64,000 nucleotides of DNA from Primula veris (taxonomy: Eukaryota > Streptophyta > Magnoliopsida > Ericales > Primulaceae): the NCBI GenBank assembly GCA_963682055.1, contig OY821744.1:10332835-10396834 (forward strand), written 5' to 3'. Positions 1 to 13,161 of this stretch are shown one piece after another. Positions within the stretch are counted from its first letter, which is position 1. Every line of letters starts with the position of its first letter. Below the pieces are notes generated by a model, which saw only the letters and a list, made by a program, of their open reading frames with translations, did not search any database and was not told the DNA's origin. Position numbers and translations under genes: made by a program.

Positions 1-27
1 GTACAATAATACATAAAAGTTAACTAC

Positions 28-967
28 CTTAATCGCGTATTGCCTGCCATCTTTGCTGCTTCGATAAAGAACCTGTTGTAAACAGAGTCCAAAGAGTTCA
101 AAACTACTTCTTGTAAAAAGTATATAAAGTCACAAAACCTCATATTTAAGCTTACCACTTTCCCATAACTACCAGAACCGATCTTGCATTCTCGAACATA
201 TTCATTAATCATCTTATTCCCATCATCATCCTGAGAAAATCCCAACTACACTTAGTGAATCAACATTCCACACCAACCATATAATTGACAACAACCTTAA
301 GCACAAAGCAAATACAAACCATCAAGACAGGACAATTTGTAAAACATTTACTATAGGAGGAAAAAAAACCTTCTTACAAAAATAAATAAAATTCAAATTT
401 GTGCTTATGACTATGTGTTCGCACAAACAAACACATCGAAATTTATCCCCCCAAACTTGCCTGTCTTGTAGAAATTTAAATTAATACTGTATCTGTAATT
501 ATACAAATACCTATAGGATTTTTGTTTAAAAGCAGCCCACCAAAAAATGTTAAAAACGGCAGCTGGAATATTGAGGACAAAAAAGCACCCCCCAAAAAGA
601 AGTGCACTTCACTAACTTCGCTTCAAACTCGAGGACCAAAAAGCCAAAAAATTAAAAGTACACGTCACTAGCTTACCTCTGAACGAACAACTTTATTGGT
701 TTCTTTGACAAGAAACTCCCTACAAATCAATCCACGTTCAATTCTATGTGTAATAATCTCTTCTGAGCGTTTTGTTGGGGTTTGTATCTCATAATCATTC
801 TGGTTTCTCGTATCAGTTACATCATCGTTGTTCGAAAAATCATCTTCATCTTCGAGATTATCATCTATCAACAACTGTGAAGTGTTATTGCTGGGTTGTA
901 CATGAAATCTTCCTGAGTTTTTAGGCCGGTTTCGTAATACAAATCCAAAACAGCTACCGCAGCCCAT
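28..967 (-). CDS. GRIK: GRIK/SnAK-like Ser/Thr protein kinase, 5' exons only (gene runs off left edge)
   Basis: Three coding exons read on the minus strand: 967-677, 230-156 and 72-28, each with GT/AG borders and phase 0. Exon 1 starts at ATG 967 with MGCGSCFGF, an acidic stretch, then KRSEEI and REFLVKETNK; exon 2 holds NKMINEYVRECKIGSGSYGK, the glycine-rich ATP loop (G-S-G-S-Y-G); exon 3 ends with YAIK, the beta-3 lysine. This arrangement is that of plant GRIK1/GRIK2 (SnAK) kinases, known to phosphorylate the activation loop of SnRK1 catalytic subunits. The rest of the kinase domain lies outside the window. The MGC N-terminus could be myristoylated and palmitoylated (inference). An in-frame extension upstream to 1045 lacks family resemblance, so I chose ATG 967. 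The conserved R of the usual VRERKIG is C here. Confidence 0.85.
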
Positions 968-2265
968 TTTGGTAACTTTTTCACATATACTAGTCTTAAT
1001 AAGCATATCGAATGTATCGGATATCAACTGATAATTTCTGCTCAATTAGATATCCCCAAAATCTGAACAAAGAAAACGCCATGACATTCGTTCAGTCTCT
1101 AAAACAATGGTCATACGTGGAAAAAAAACGTGAACATGGAAGAATATTGGGGTGAGTTTGATTATATATAATTATCAATTTTATTTACTCATCCTGAAAG
1201 AAAGGACTGAAAAGGGGAAAGTTTTTGCTCAGTTAGAAACATTTTTCTCAAAGATTTTCACCTTTAAGAGGAGCTGCTATCATTAGTTCTACAAATTGAC
1301 TTCTTTTAAAGTAGAAGCATGCATTGAAAACAGTGTAAATTTTAAAATTGACAGACAACAAAGCACCCAGTTACATATCTAGAGCAATATCTAACATAAT
1401 TCCAAGGAAGTGAGAAAGGTGTTTAGAGACGTCAATTTTAAAGACCAAGAGAGAAAGTCATTTCCACTGCTCAAATATTTATTTCAAAATCTCAAATTAG
1501 TCAGAAAGCAACCCGGTTCTGAAAAGTTCTATTGGTACTGAAACCGTGAAAACCAGGACAGTGAAGACTGTGAGAACGGGAACACAACCAAACAATACCC
1601 GGATAATTTTGCTTGCAATCCGATATTTCATATCGCATGTGTATGTATAAGCATAAAGGGGAGATTTTTACCTTAAGCACACAAACTGTTGGGCTCAATG
1701 CCCGAAAAGCCTTCGTTATATTAAAGGATGCCATTCGGAAAAATTGAATAAACAATTAATCAAATTGATGCCCATCATATTTGCTGCCGACATATTGATG
1801 ATACACCAGAATTTATATAGCAAAATAATTCAAAGGCGAATTCTTTAATCTTCAGATCAGCATAACCAACCACAAACATCCCTTTGACCTTATCCACTAC
1901 AATAGCTGTAACAAAGTCAAACAAAAAGCCTTAATTATATCTGCAAAGTCACCCAAATCATTAATTAAGTCGAGTAAAACAAAATTATATTATAGTTTAC
2001 AAACAAAAGCAGATACTAAACTTAATCAGGTAAATCAAAGATTTTATGGTTAGTTTGATTGCAACCTTTGAAACTAGCATTTCTTTAATTTATCCTTTTG
2101 GCTAACCAATCTGGCCTTTTTACGTTCTCGGGCTCGAATAAGTCAGCTTATTTTATTAAAATCTGCTGCCAAACAAGCTAGTTATATTAGCAAGCAACCC
2201 AAATTAATTAATCAATGGCATTAATTCAAAAGATGACATAATCACATAAATCATTATATTGTCTA
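968..2265. other. Upstream region of the kinase gene, no gene seen
   Basis: A/T-rich DNA 5' of the minus-strand kinase gene; it should hold its promoter and 5' UTR. The small open frame at 1501-1755 has no recognisable similarity and no supporting splice or coding signal. I see no core promoter element I would defend. Confidence 0.5.
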
Positions 2266-2806
2266 AAAGCTTATTTTAAGGACAAATTGACAAACACTAA
2301 GAAAGATATATTTATTTTACAACAAAGAAAGCTAATATTTTCTAAAGCTTAGTTCAAAAACAAATTGACAAACATTTAAAAAAGATATATTTATTTTACA
2401 ACAAAGAAAGCTAATAGTTTCTAAAGCTTATTTCAAAAACAAATTGACAAACATTGAAAAAGATATATTTATTTTACAACAAAGAAAGCTAATAGTTTCT
2501 AAAGCTTATTTTCAAAAACAAATTCACAAACATTGAAAAAGATATATTTATTTTACAACAAAGAAAGCTAATAGTTTCTAAAGCTTATTTCAAAAACAAA
2601 TTGACAAACATTGAAAAAGATATATTTATTTTACAACAAAGAAAGTTAATAGTTTCTAAAGCTTATTTTCAAAAACAAATTCACAAACATTGAAAAAGAT
2701 ATATTTATTTTACAACAAAGAAAGGTAATAGTTTCTAAAGCTTATTTTAAAAACAAATTGACAAACATTAAGAAACGTATATTTATTCTACAACAAAGAA
2801 AGCTAT
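2266..2806. repeat. Tandem array, about 7 copies of a 78-79 bp unit
   Basis: Copies start near 2266, 2344, 2423, 2501, 2580, 2658 and 2737. Each runs from AAAGCTTATTT through ACAAATTGACAAACA and AAGATATATTTATTTTACAA to AAAGCTAATAGTTTCT. Inner copies differ by only a few bases; the first and last are more diverged, the usual pattern of unequal exchange. It lies about 1.3-1.8 kb upstream of the kinase start. Confidence 0.95.
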
Positions 2807-4905
2807 TTTTTATAATAATTTGAGCCTCTAAATACATAAATCCTACAAAATTCTGATACAAAAAAAGGGTAAGCTAAATAAACTAACGGCTAATTAAAAT
2901 CTAAAACGAAGAAAACCCCTAAATTCAGCTGAATTAAATAAACTAAATCTTACTATTAGATGGTTTTGAAAATGAAGTTTTCAGATAGTTGTTAAAAGAC
3001 ACTTACCCTGATATTCAGCAATTATATCATAAATATATATATATATATATATATATTGGTCGGAATATCGGTAAATCTTGTAGTAGATGAGAAAAGGTTG
3101 ATTGGGTATTTTTTTCTGTTTGAGGTTGTTGTTTTTTGTGTCCAATTTGAGATATAAATTAGAGACTAATTACAAATTACATCCCTCCCAAGTTCTATTA
3201 ATTTTTATTTTCTCTTTAACTTCGACTTATTTACTTTTCACTTGCATTACAACTTATTTTATTGACTTTTCTGTAACGGTACTATTATCAATTATAATTC
3301 TACCAATCTTGTCCGTTTGGCTCGTCAAATTATTTTAGCTTCCTTCAAATGCTTAGATTTTGTTATAAAAAAATATAGGTGATTTTTTATAAGTGTCGTA
3401 TTGATATTCTTATATAAGTAATAAGTCATGCTTCCAATCTTATGTTCTCTTAGAAGTTTCACTTTCTTATAGTTTAAGTAATTCAAAAAACGTCCTTATT
3501 CAAGTTAAAGTTACAAAACACATTACTTTTCGTCACGTGTGTTTGTGGTTAGGTTCGGTTTAGTTTTTAACAAAAACACAAACTAACCAATCAAAGTCTT
3601 GGTTTGGCTCGCTTCAGTTAGACCAAAGGCATATTTTAAAACTGCACCAAACTAAACCAAAGCAAACCCGTCGTAATTGGTTCGGTGGGTGTAAGATTTT
3701 ACGGAAAAAAAGTGTAATTTTTTATACTAGATAGAAGGCGAGAGTGTTAACTTGCATTTTTTAAGTTGCAATTTTATCTATTTAAACCTGACTCGAATAT
3801 AATTGCATTTTTACTCGACCCACGATGGTCGGGTCGGGTTGAAACCTGCAAAATTGTCATCCCTAATTTTAATTATTGTCAGTAATTTGGTCCAAGTCGT
3901 TTTATACGCCCCTACTTTCTATCTTTACAAATCCAAATTAATGATTCTCTTGTGAGTTTATTACCTCAATATAAATATATATTGACATGTGTAGAGAGCC
4001 AAAGAGTAAGAGAGTTTCAAGTGATGAATAGACATGAACCTTTATACATCTTTATATAGTTATATAAGGAGTGTATACGAAAAAAAACTATAATTTGGAG
4101 TAGAGAGCAAAACATACACATAAATAGCATAAATACAACACTTATGTCTTGAACTTTGCGTATTCTCTAAATCGATCCGAGTCCATGTTCATTCGTACAT
4201 GTCAACAAATATAAACCTTAAGTTCGAAAAATCTTGTTGGGAACAAAACCAAAACTTAAGAGAAAAAAATGGTGTTGCCGAAAGATATAAGTGCACGTAT
4301 AAACTAATTACGAAGCTCATATATCTCGTTAAAATCTTGCGCAAAGAAAACCTTTTTGAGAATTTTTTTGGTTGAATGGTAAAAAAGTATACATGGCCAG
4401 TACAACTGCAGGGTAAATAACCAGAGAATAAGTGGCTTAATTAGTCAAAAATAGATATGGTACAAATATTTTGCAAATTAGGTTTCATAATGAGAAAACT
4501 TCGATAGAAGAGACTATTGTAGTTCCACTCAAGACCAGAAGTTTGATGGTCATCTCGAAATCACAAGAGAAAGAGGTTACTTTCTTGAATAAGACTTGCT
4601 AAAATTACTTCCAATTAAGTATTAGAAAAAATCAAAATTAATACTATAAGACAAACTTCAAAGTTCTACGTACCAGATCTGAAACTTTTAAATATTGTTA
4701 CAAATGGAAAAGGAATCCGACATGCACATAATATGAAAAGATAAATAAATTAGCTAGGTGTGACTGCATTGAGTGACATTTGTGAATGTTAAAGAGTTTC
4801 AATTTAGAGTGACTAACTAGATCATGCTTATGTGATTGTCTTTTCATATACCACTAGCTAGCATATCATGAGTTTAAGTTACCATGCATTTTAGGTATTT
4901 ACCAA
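2807..4905. other. Intergenic region between kinase 5' side and MLO gene A 3' end
   Basis: Holds a (TA)n run at about 3033-3056, and a GGTTCGG/AACCGA-rich low-complexity patch at about 3540-3850 ending in ATTGTCATCCCTA, which resembles the terminus of non-autonomous hAT elements (no partner end found). Around 4530-4620 the sequence (ATCTCGAAATCACAAGAGAA) is also found 3' of MLO gene B near 42118, so the MLO duplication extends this far. The open frame at 3102-3338 is A/T-rich, begins with a non-ATG codon and is not supported as a gene. Confidence 0.5.
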
Positions 4906-7900
4906 TCAAACATTTCTCCTTTTTCCAAACGAAAAATTCTTAGGCAAAGCATTCTTGGACAATTGTTTTTCACCATTGTTGACTCCCGGTAGCGACGCCA
5001 CCTGGTCATCTATGTCCCCCAGATCAATACGATGATCATACGAAGGAGATGCGTCCATGTCAAATCTGGATATATTTATCTCCTTGGAAGAGGAATGGGC
5101 GGTGTCGGGGATATCAATGTTGCGGTTATTGTGGAGGAGATGTACCGGAGAGAGGTTGTGGGAGGGTGTGCTTGGTTGGCTCGAGACGGGAGTGTTGTCT
5201 GTAGAGTTACGGATTTGATGATGGCTTTGTTTTACGTTTTTCTTTGCAGTGTGGTGCCAGTTCCGAAGAGCTGTCGCTACTCTCTCGTTGAATACTGTTG
5301 GTTTCATTGTTGATCCCATCTACAATATTCAAATATAAATGTTATTAATTCGTAATTAATTAAATAGTGTGTGATGCAGGGGCGTTCAAGTCCAAGTCAA
5401 GTAAGACTTGGGCCTTGGACATTGTGGTCGATTAAAAAATTACGGATAATCTCGTAGTACTTCCTTATATAGTTAGTAGTTAAATATAACAATTTAAACA
5501 CAAATTTGTTTTTATTATGTTGTTGTGGCTCAAATGCTAGATTAATTTTCTTAATTTACATAGGAGAGATCATGAGTTCAAACTTATTTAGTTACATTTT
5601 TATTTTATTGTATTTATCGAGCAACAAAATAAATTCTAAATTTAGACATTACGAGATACCATGCCGACTCTAGTGTGATGAAACGAGAATAATTTTCTTA
5701 GTTGGTATATCGGTATAAGTGAATAATTTTACTTCGATCTTGTCTCATAGGAAAGAACTGAAATGACAATATTAATTGTATTACTTTATTTTTCTCACCT
5801 CTCGTTTGAAATAACAATAATAAGAAGAAGTGTTGTTACTTTAGTTTACCTGTGTCACTAGAGCGTAAAGAGGAAGAGTAACATAGCTGCACAAAAACTG
5901 TATCAAAACCCTGTTCAAGTTAAGAAGGTTAATTCTGGTAAAATATAATATCGTAGCCAATTTCGGAGTTAATTACTGCAGTAATATAAGACACTCACCC
6001 CATGGAAATTCTGATAACCACATCTTCGGTTTTCTCGTGAAAACAAGACTTTAATCCAAATCTATACTGAAATTAAAAAGTAATTTGGATACGTTAGTTT
6101 GTTCAAATATTCAAATTCCAAGGTGCATGATATCATATAGTACGTTTTAATCTATTTACAGTGGGGATTTTCTTGTGTCATTTTTTTTTTTTGAAGATTG
6201 TCTTCTTGTGTCATTTGGGGTCGTCTATATGCGCCCAATAATTTGGAATTTGTAAAATAAAATCAATAAAAGATAATGCAACCAATTTGGAAATTGGATC
6301 TTAGTACGTAGTATATATATGTATGAGGTTCTAGGAGTTATTCTTTTCAATAATATTTGATAGCAATAAAGTTATTAAGTTGCAATGTGCCTCAATTTTA
6401 AATCAGGGATATATATTTAGCCTCATTTTTTTTTAAAAATACTTATAAGTTGCATTTTTGCATGATTGTCGACTCAAAAACACTTTTAAATTAGTATTCT
6501 CTGTTAACTAAAAAGATAGGGTTTTTAATCTTGACGTATCCTGCCCTTCCAGTCTCAAAGAATATGTTATTTCCTTAAAAAAAAACTGCATCATAAGCCT
6601 ATAGTAAAGTACTTTGATCGATATCGGTCTCTTACCCAAGTCCATATAAATAAAGCAAGCTGAAAGGCATTCTGGAATAGGTGATAAAAGGGAAAAAGTT
6701 AGTAAACATGTAAAATGGAAAATCTTTTATGTAAGTAACAAAAAATTGTACAATTTTTTTTTACAAGGTTAGATACCTCAAAGAGAACAAAATTGATAAA
6801 GTAGAGTATTAGTCGAGGACGTTTGAACCAAAACAGATCATCACCGGGTTGAACGAGCGGAACACCCTTCACCACCTCGCCTCTATCTTGAATTCTTAGT
6901 CCCATTTTCGTAATTATCACTTGTAGTTTAGCCCCCACCAAAAGTAAAATCTGCAAAAGTGTGCAAATTATTAGTACTAGATATTTATATTATATAAATC
7001 ATATAAAGCTAATAATACAGTGGGGAGTTGATAATGATGTAACTTACTATGAGAGGGATAAATGGTAGCCAGAAATAAGAGTACCAACCTGTATATTCAA
7101 TCGCAAGATTAGGAAACAGCAGTTATAATTTGTTAAACAATATTACGTATAAGTTACTTAGTATTAATATCCTAATTTGCATGAAGACCATCCAAGTTTA
7201 TGTTGATTTTCTAAAAAGTTGTAGATTTCTATTATGCACAATTGATACTCTATTTTTGTTTTATGGGTCCTCCACTTTTTCTTTTTTTTATAATTAATAA
7301 AAAATGAGTTTTTTCCCCACCAATTATATATACAACATTAACATTAATCAATCTAGCTAGTGCCTGATAGTTTATGTTCTTAATGTATAAATTCAAGTTA
7401 GATTAGGACTATGCTACGCACATTAATTTGTGCCAATTGTTTTGGAAGAAACACCATGACATGTCAGATTTTGAATGTGGAGCGACAACCCAATCATAAA
7501 TTGTTTATAATCTATAATCATATTATTAGTTTGTATCAAGAGTTCTTATGAGAGCTTAAAATAAATATTTACAAAAAAAACCCTCTTAATTTAGTAGTAA
7601 TTACAAAATAAATAAATAAAAATGATTAGAAAAATAACTGCCGACAACCAAACAAGAAACGGTTAAAAGTTTAAGAGTATTGTTTATTTTTAATGTGAAA
7701 AATACTCTCACTCTCTCCTCTCTCAACTACCCCAATTATTACTATTTCTCTTTTAACGTGAGTTTTATATTGGCTATTTTTTTTTTAACTTCAATAACAA
7801 TTTATGTATCTCGTATTATAAAATTCTGCGTGTTACACCGCGTATCGCGTGGGCATACGTAAGCTAGTATTAGTTTATGTCAAGAGTCTTTACGAGCACT

Positions 7901-10900
7901 TGAAATAAGTAATTGCGAAACAACCCTACTTTTAATAAAAATTACAAAAGTAAAGAGAGAAGTAACTGGCATGACGTTTGTAAAAATAAAACTGAATTCT
8001 AAATAACTGCTTTATTATTATTCACATTTAAATTTCCCCCCTGCCTTTTTCTATCTATTATTTTTCCTATTTTATGTCTATAATACTGCAAAAAACACAT
8101 CTCTCTTTGTTAATATTTTCATGATTTAAGTTTTTAGAAAAATTAAAATCTTAAAATAGTTTTTGCAGGGCATATTATTTCCTATATATGGTACGTATGT
8201 TTGTTTATTCTCCGTTTTATGATTTCACTACCATCATTTTTTTTATTTGATTATAAGATGATAAGATTTCACTTTTTAAATGATTTACGTGTTACAGCGC
8301 ACATCACCTACCACCATCGTCTGGGGATATGCGCTAGTGCATGTATATGTCCAGATAGCCTAAGCATCAAATCAATTTAAATGAAACCCCGTCTCTCTTT
8401 CCTATCAAACTCCAAGTTCTCTCCCCCACTATCTTATTAATTTGTCTATTTTTGAAAATACTACTATTTACGTGAACTATGAATGTTTATTTAAAATATA
8501 AGTTGATGTAATACTAAAAGATATTGGAGTAATTTACATCATATATATACTGAAAATTTAACTTAAAAAAAAAAAACTTGACTCATGTATACTTTTAAAT
8601 TATATTTTCTTATAAACTTGAATACTAATTTAGTAATGAGTCTATTAAAATTTAGAGAGTCAACCCAATTAAAAACTCAAAAGAAAATTAGGAAACCCTT
8701 GTGAAGCCACCATTATATGAAAAAATTAAACATAAATTTCATTAGTTAGGTCAAATATGTTTAAGGGTAGGCTAGGTCCGACTTAAATTTCATAGAAATC
8801 TAGATAAAAGAAGTCAATTAAATATTAAGATTAGGAAAAACAGAAACAATAGAATTTAATTGAATGAGAAAATATACAAATTGATTTTATAATTATTTCA
8901 AAGACAAAACTGCAAAAACGGGTTAGTGGGTTGACAAATAGCTTGCTCCTTTAACGTTTTTTTAATTGTGTAGTATAGAAAATTCTTCCAGAACATAGTT
9001 TAATTATTTTAGGAGACGAACGTACATAGAAGTGAAAATTGTGTTAGTAGGCCATGTTGTGGGTTGTGGGTGTGAAAATTGTGTTGTGAAAATTGGGTTG
9101 ACAAATAATTTGCTCCTTAACCGTTCTTTATTGTTTATAATAAACGGTTAAGTTGCAAACAATAGTAACGTGGGTTTTGTAATTGTGTGTATTTTGAAAG
9201 TGTAAATTATGTTTTAGTGATATGAGTTTTGGTCAATTTTAGTATAAATGACCTAAGTTTTTGTAATTTCGGTTTTGTGACATAAGTTTAACTTTGTTAG
9301 CAATTTAGTGACCTGTCATCCTATTTTTCGAAAAAAAAAAATATTTCTTGTTAAAATGACTAAAATACCCTAAGATTTTACCCTTTTAGTTAACAGACGT
9401 GAGGGCACGTGATAGCACGTGTAGCGATTCCGTCCACTGAATTGACGTAAGGTCACTAAAACAATACCAAAGCTAAACTTAGGTCATAAAACCGAAATTG
9501 CAAAAAGTTAGATCACGTTCCTAAAATTGCCTAAAACCAACATCAATAATCCATAATTTACCCGATTTTGAAATTAACTCCACATGAAATACTTCCGCAT
9601 GTCATATGACTGAAAGCAGCTAAAGACTTACTTCCCTTCATAGGAGAGGAGTTGAAGAAGCTACTAACCCGAGTATTCCCCCGAGGATGCAGGAAAGTAT
9701 AGGTTCGAAGCTACTCGACCTACCAGGAGAGGAACGATTTTTCGGGCTTTCGCGGAGCCCCCCGCTAAGGCAGCATCAGTGGTGCTACGAGTCGGCCTCA
9801 GAAGACAAAGCTCGGCGAGAATTGTGCTCGCTAGCCTTCCACGCCATCGGCTTATCCGGTTCCGCACGGGTGCTTCTGGCGCCTCTTTAACCCGCTCAGG
9901 AAGGGGGTCGGAGTAAGGCTTCATGCCACCAGGAATGAGGGATTGATGCCAGCCAGAGAGCAAGAGAGTGCTCGATCGACATCGAGGGAGAACCGAGACC
10001 GAGAGAGAGTTTGGAGCCCTTGAGTTCTCCGCCGGTAATGGGAATTCTCCATTGTAATGGAGAATTCCCATTACCGGCGGAGAACTCAAGGGCTCCAAAC
10101 TCCTTAGGTTCTCCACTTTCGGATCTTCCGCACACCACATAATAATCCTTAGTGGTGATAACCCAGGTATTTCTAATAGTTAATAAAAAATGAGTTTTCC
10201 TACCAATTATATACATTAGCGAACGTGGCGACATGATGCGGGGTAAAACGTGTAAATTTATGTAACACTATAAAAATAAGTAAAAAAAAAAGAAACAATA
10301 ACAACTTCATAATATTAATTTGAAGAATAAATCAAATTAATAAGCATTTAAATCAAATTTCAAGTGTTTTCTTTTATTTTTTATCTTTCCTTAATGTGTA
10401 ATTTTTTAAACTATTAAGATTTTTTTAAAATAATTGTTTTAAGTCTTCACAAGACTTGTTCACATAAATAATAGTATGATAAAAAAACAATATATATTAG
10501 TCAATACAGTGACAAATTCCCTATAGTTTCATGTTTTTAGGTCATATTTGTTTACGGTATAAGAGGTGTTATAGTATTATTATCACCATGAGACCCACGT
10601 TATACATTGTTTGTTGACACAAATGACATTCGGTATTATATAAAATATGTTACTAATTATACTCCAATTTATGTTAATAAGGGAGTATACCCATATGGTG
10701 GTATTATTTATCTCACTAATAATATATAGTTACAAGTTATACCCTTAATTTTATACAGTTTTGTAAACAAACATGGTTATGTATAAATTCAAGTTAGATT
10801 AGAGAACATGTTACGCACATTGATTTGTGCCATTTTTTTGTTTTTGTTTTAATTTTTAACATATAATCATTACTTAAGTAAAACAAATTGATGCGTTTGT

Positions 10901-13130
10901 AATATATAGACTTACCATGAGTGTTGCAGAGAATGAATAACACGGCAAAGAACCAGATTAAAGGACTGTCAAAATGACATTAATTGTTGTTAGTTCATAT
11001 GATCATTTCTCATATTCTCAATTTTGGGAGGCCGGATCCTTTTTACCCCTCTTTTATATAAATTTTGTACCACGTCGACTTTCTAATAAAAAATATTATA
11101 CTCAAATTTTTCTAACATAAGCAAAAGTTTAATATTTCGGAAAAAAATAATATCTAAATCAATATTATGTACAAATATTATAAATTTTGTAAAAGTTACG
11201 AATATACAACACAAGAAGTAAAGAATCAAAATTTGATTAAAAATACCCAAAGGACCGCGCAATTAGGGAGTATTAAAAAAGAAGGAGGTAAAAGATCCGG
11301 AGCTCCCAATTTTGAGAAATCATACAGATTCATTTTAGGAAAGTACATTTAACTAAATAAATATATACGAATATATACGGTTGTCCGTTTTGCAAGTTTT
11401 TATATAAAACAAAAAAGCGTAGGACAATCCATTACTATCAGCATTATCGACCCGTGCCTTTATCTTAAAAATTTGGGGTCCCATGGTTTCATTGTTTTTT
11501 ATGTTAATGAATTTTCCCCTGTCATTCGATTCTATCCAATGCTATTTGTTCATTATTTTGTCGAAAACAAGTGATTATTTTGTCGAAAACAAGTGATAAT
11601 ATTATGGTTAAACATGTTTAGAAGGTTGATGTACGGCAGATAACGAATCCAGATAAGTTATATGTATACCTGATACCCACGACAACTTTGAAATCATCTT
11701 CGAGAGATCTTTTGATATATTTTTGAAAATCAAAATTTGCGTGGCTTTGAGGTGCCAAATGTGCCTGAAATTCATAATCTTTTAGCTTCAGGATTAAGCA
11801 ATTTTCATTTTTTCTCTAATCAAAACTGGATCATAGGAGACTAATTGATAATTTGATACACATAAATGTAAGGATTTATTTATTTTTTATTGAGGTAAGG
11901 CTTACCGTAATAAATCCATGTCTTAAGGTTAAGTAATCAACTTTTGGAACGGATCTAAAAAATTGCCTAAAAAAGCAAACCTGAAAGGGGTAAAAAAAAC
12001 AGAAAATAAGAATCATAATATTCCACTGCAAGAACGAAGCAAGAAATTGTAAATAGTTGCCATTTGCTAAATCAAATGATAGGTGGATTGGCCCGTGAAT
12101 ATATCACATATTATGGGATGATCAGATTTTAAACTTATTTATTTAGTACAAAAAATAAAATTTCCTCCCTTCATTAATGATCTTAGTTGACTCTTTTTTC
12201 TTTTTGAAATTTGGCACATTTCCCTATAATATAAATTATTTAGTTGGGTTGATCTCAATTGAATATTTACAACTTCGTCTTACTTAAGTTAGTCGTTAAT
12301 GATGTTCGCTTTCATTCATATAATAGTGGTCATGAGACTCATGAATAGAAGTCTTCAATGTGAATAATATTTTAAAAGTTTACTCAAGTTATAAAGCTGA
12401 CTTGTAAAATCTGCAAACCTAGTTATTTGTAACCCTTGCTCAAACTTACGAATTCCTCACAATTTTTTTTAAATAATAACTCGTGCAAACCTTGTTTCCC
12501 ATTACATTCCTAATTAATAATTTATTATGTGTTCTAAAACATACTTATTGAGCTATTCAATTTGTTAAATTTATTTTATGAAGTGGATGTGATTATGGTT
12601 ATGTTTGGTAACACATTTTTTGGTTCAAATCAGATTTTAAAAATATATTTTGAGAATCCATTAAAAAACTGGATTTTAAAATTTTTGATTTTTTCTTTTG
12701 CTTTTTTAACCTAAAAATCAGATTTTTTAGAAATTGGATAATCCGATTTGCTAAAAACACCCACTAATTTATAAAATCCAAAATCCAAAAATCAAGTAAA
12801 AAAATCTGTTGCCAAACGGATCCTAAAAAAATGTAATGCTAATTAACGAGAGTTGATTATTTTGAAAACAAATAGGTTTATCTGTTTTAAAAAGGGTTAC
12901 AAATTGTTACATACTACTTAGATAGTCACATGCCAAATCACAATAATTATATAAAGCGCGCTCATATAAGATCAAATTAATAATTTGTTGCTTTTGAGAC
13001 TTACAATCCAAATAAGCACGGGGTTTTTTGTCCAGAAACTCAAATGTCTTCTTCCGAATGAAGTCTCTCTTGCAAATCTAAACCTTTCTGAATCTGATTA
13101 TGTAAATGACATTTGAGTCAATACGCAAGC

Positions 13131-13161
<31 letters not shown>

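Noticed and set aside
3102..3338. Small membrane-like ORF
   Set aside because: Starts at a TTG, A/T-rich, no similarity; a similar hydrophobic frame at 7680-7862 is part of a Helitron-like tail.
5032..5313. Plus-strand open frame over the last exon of MLO A
   Set aside because: It is the antisense of a well-supported exon; the same shadow appears over MLO B at 42542-42955.
9664..10140. 158-codon minus-strand frame in intron 9
   Set aside because: GC-rich insert without domain, inside a spliced intron; opposite and alternative frames are open too, so length reflects composition.
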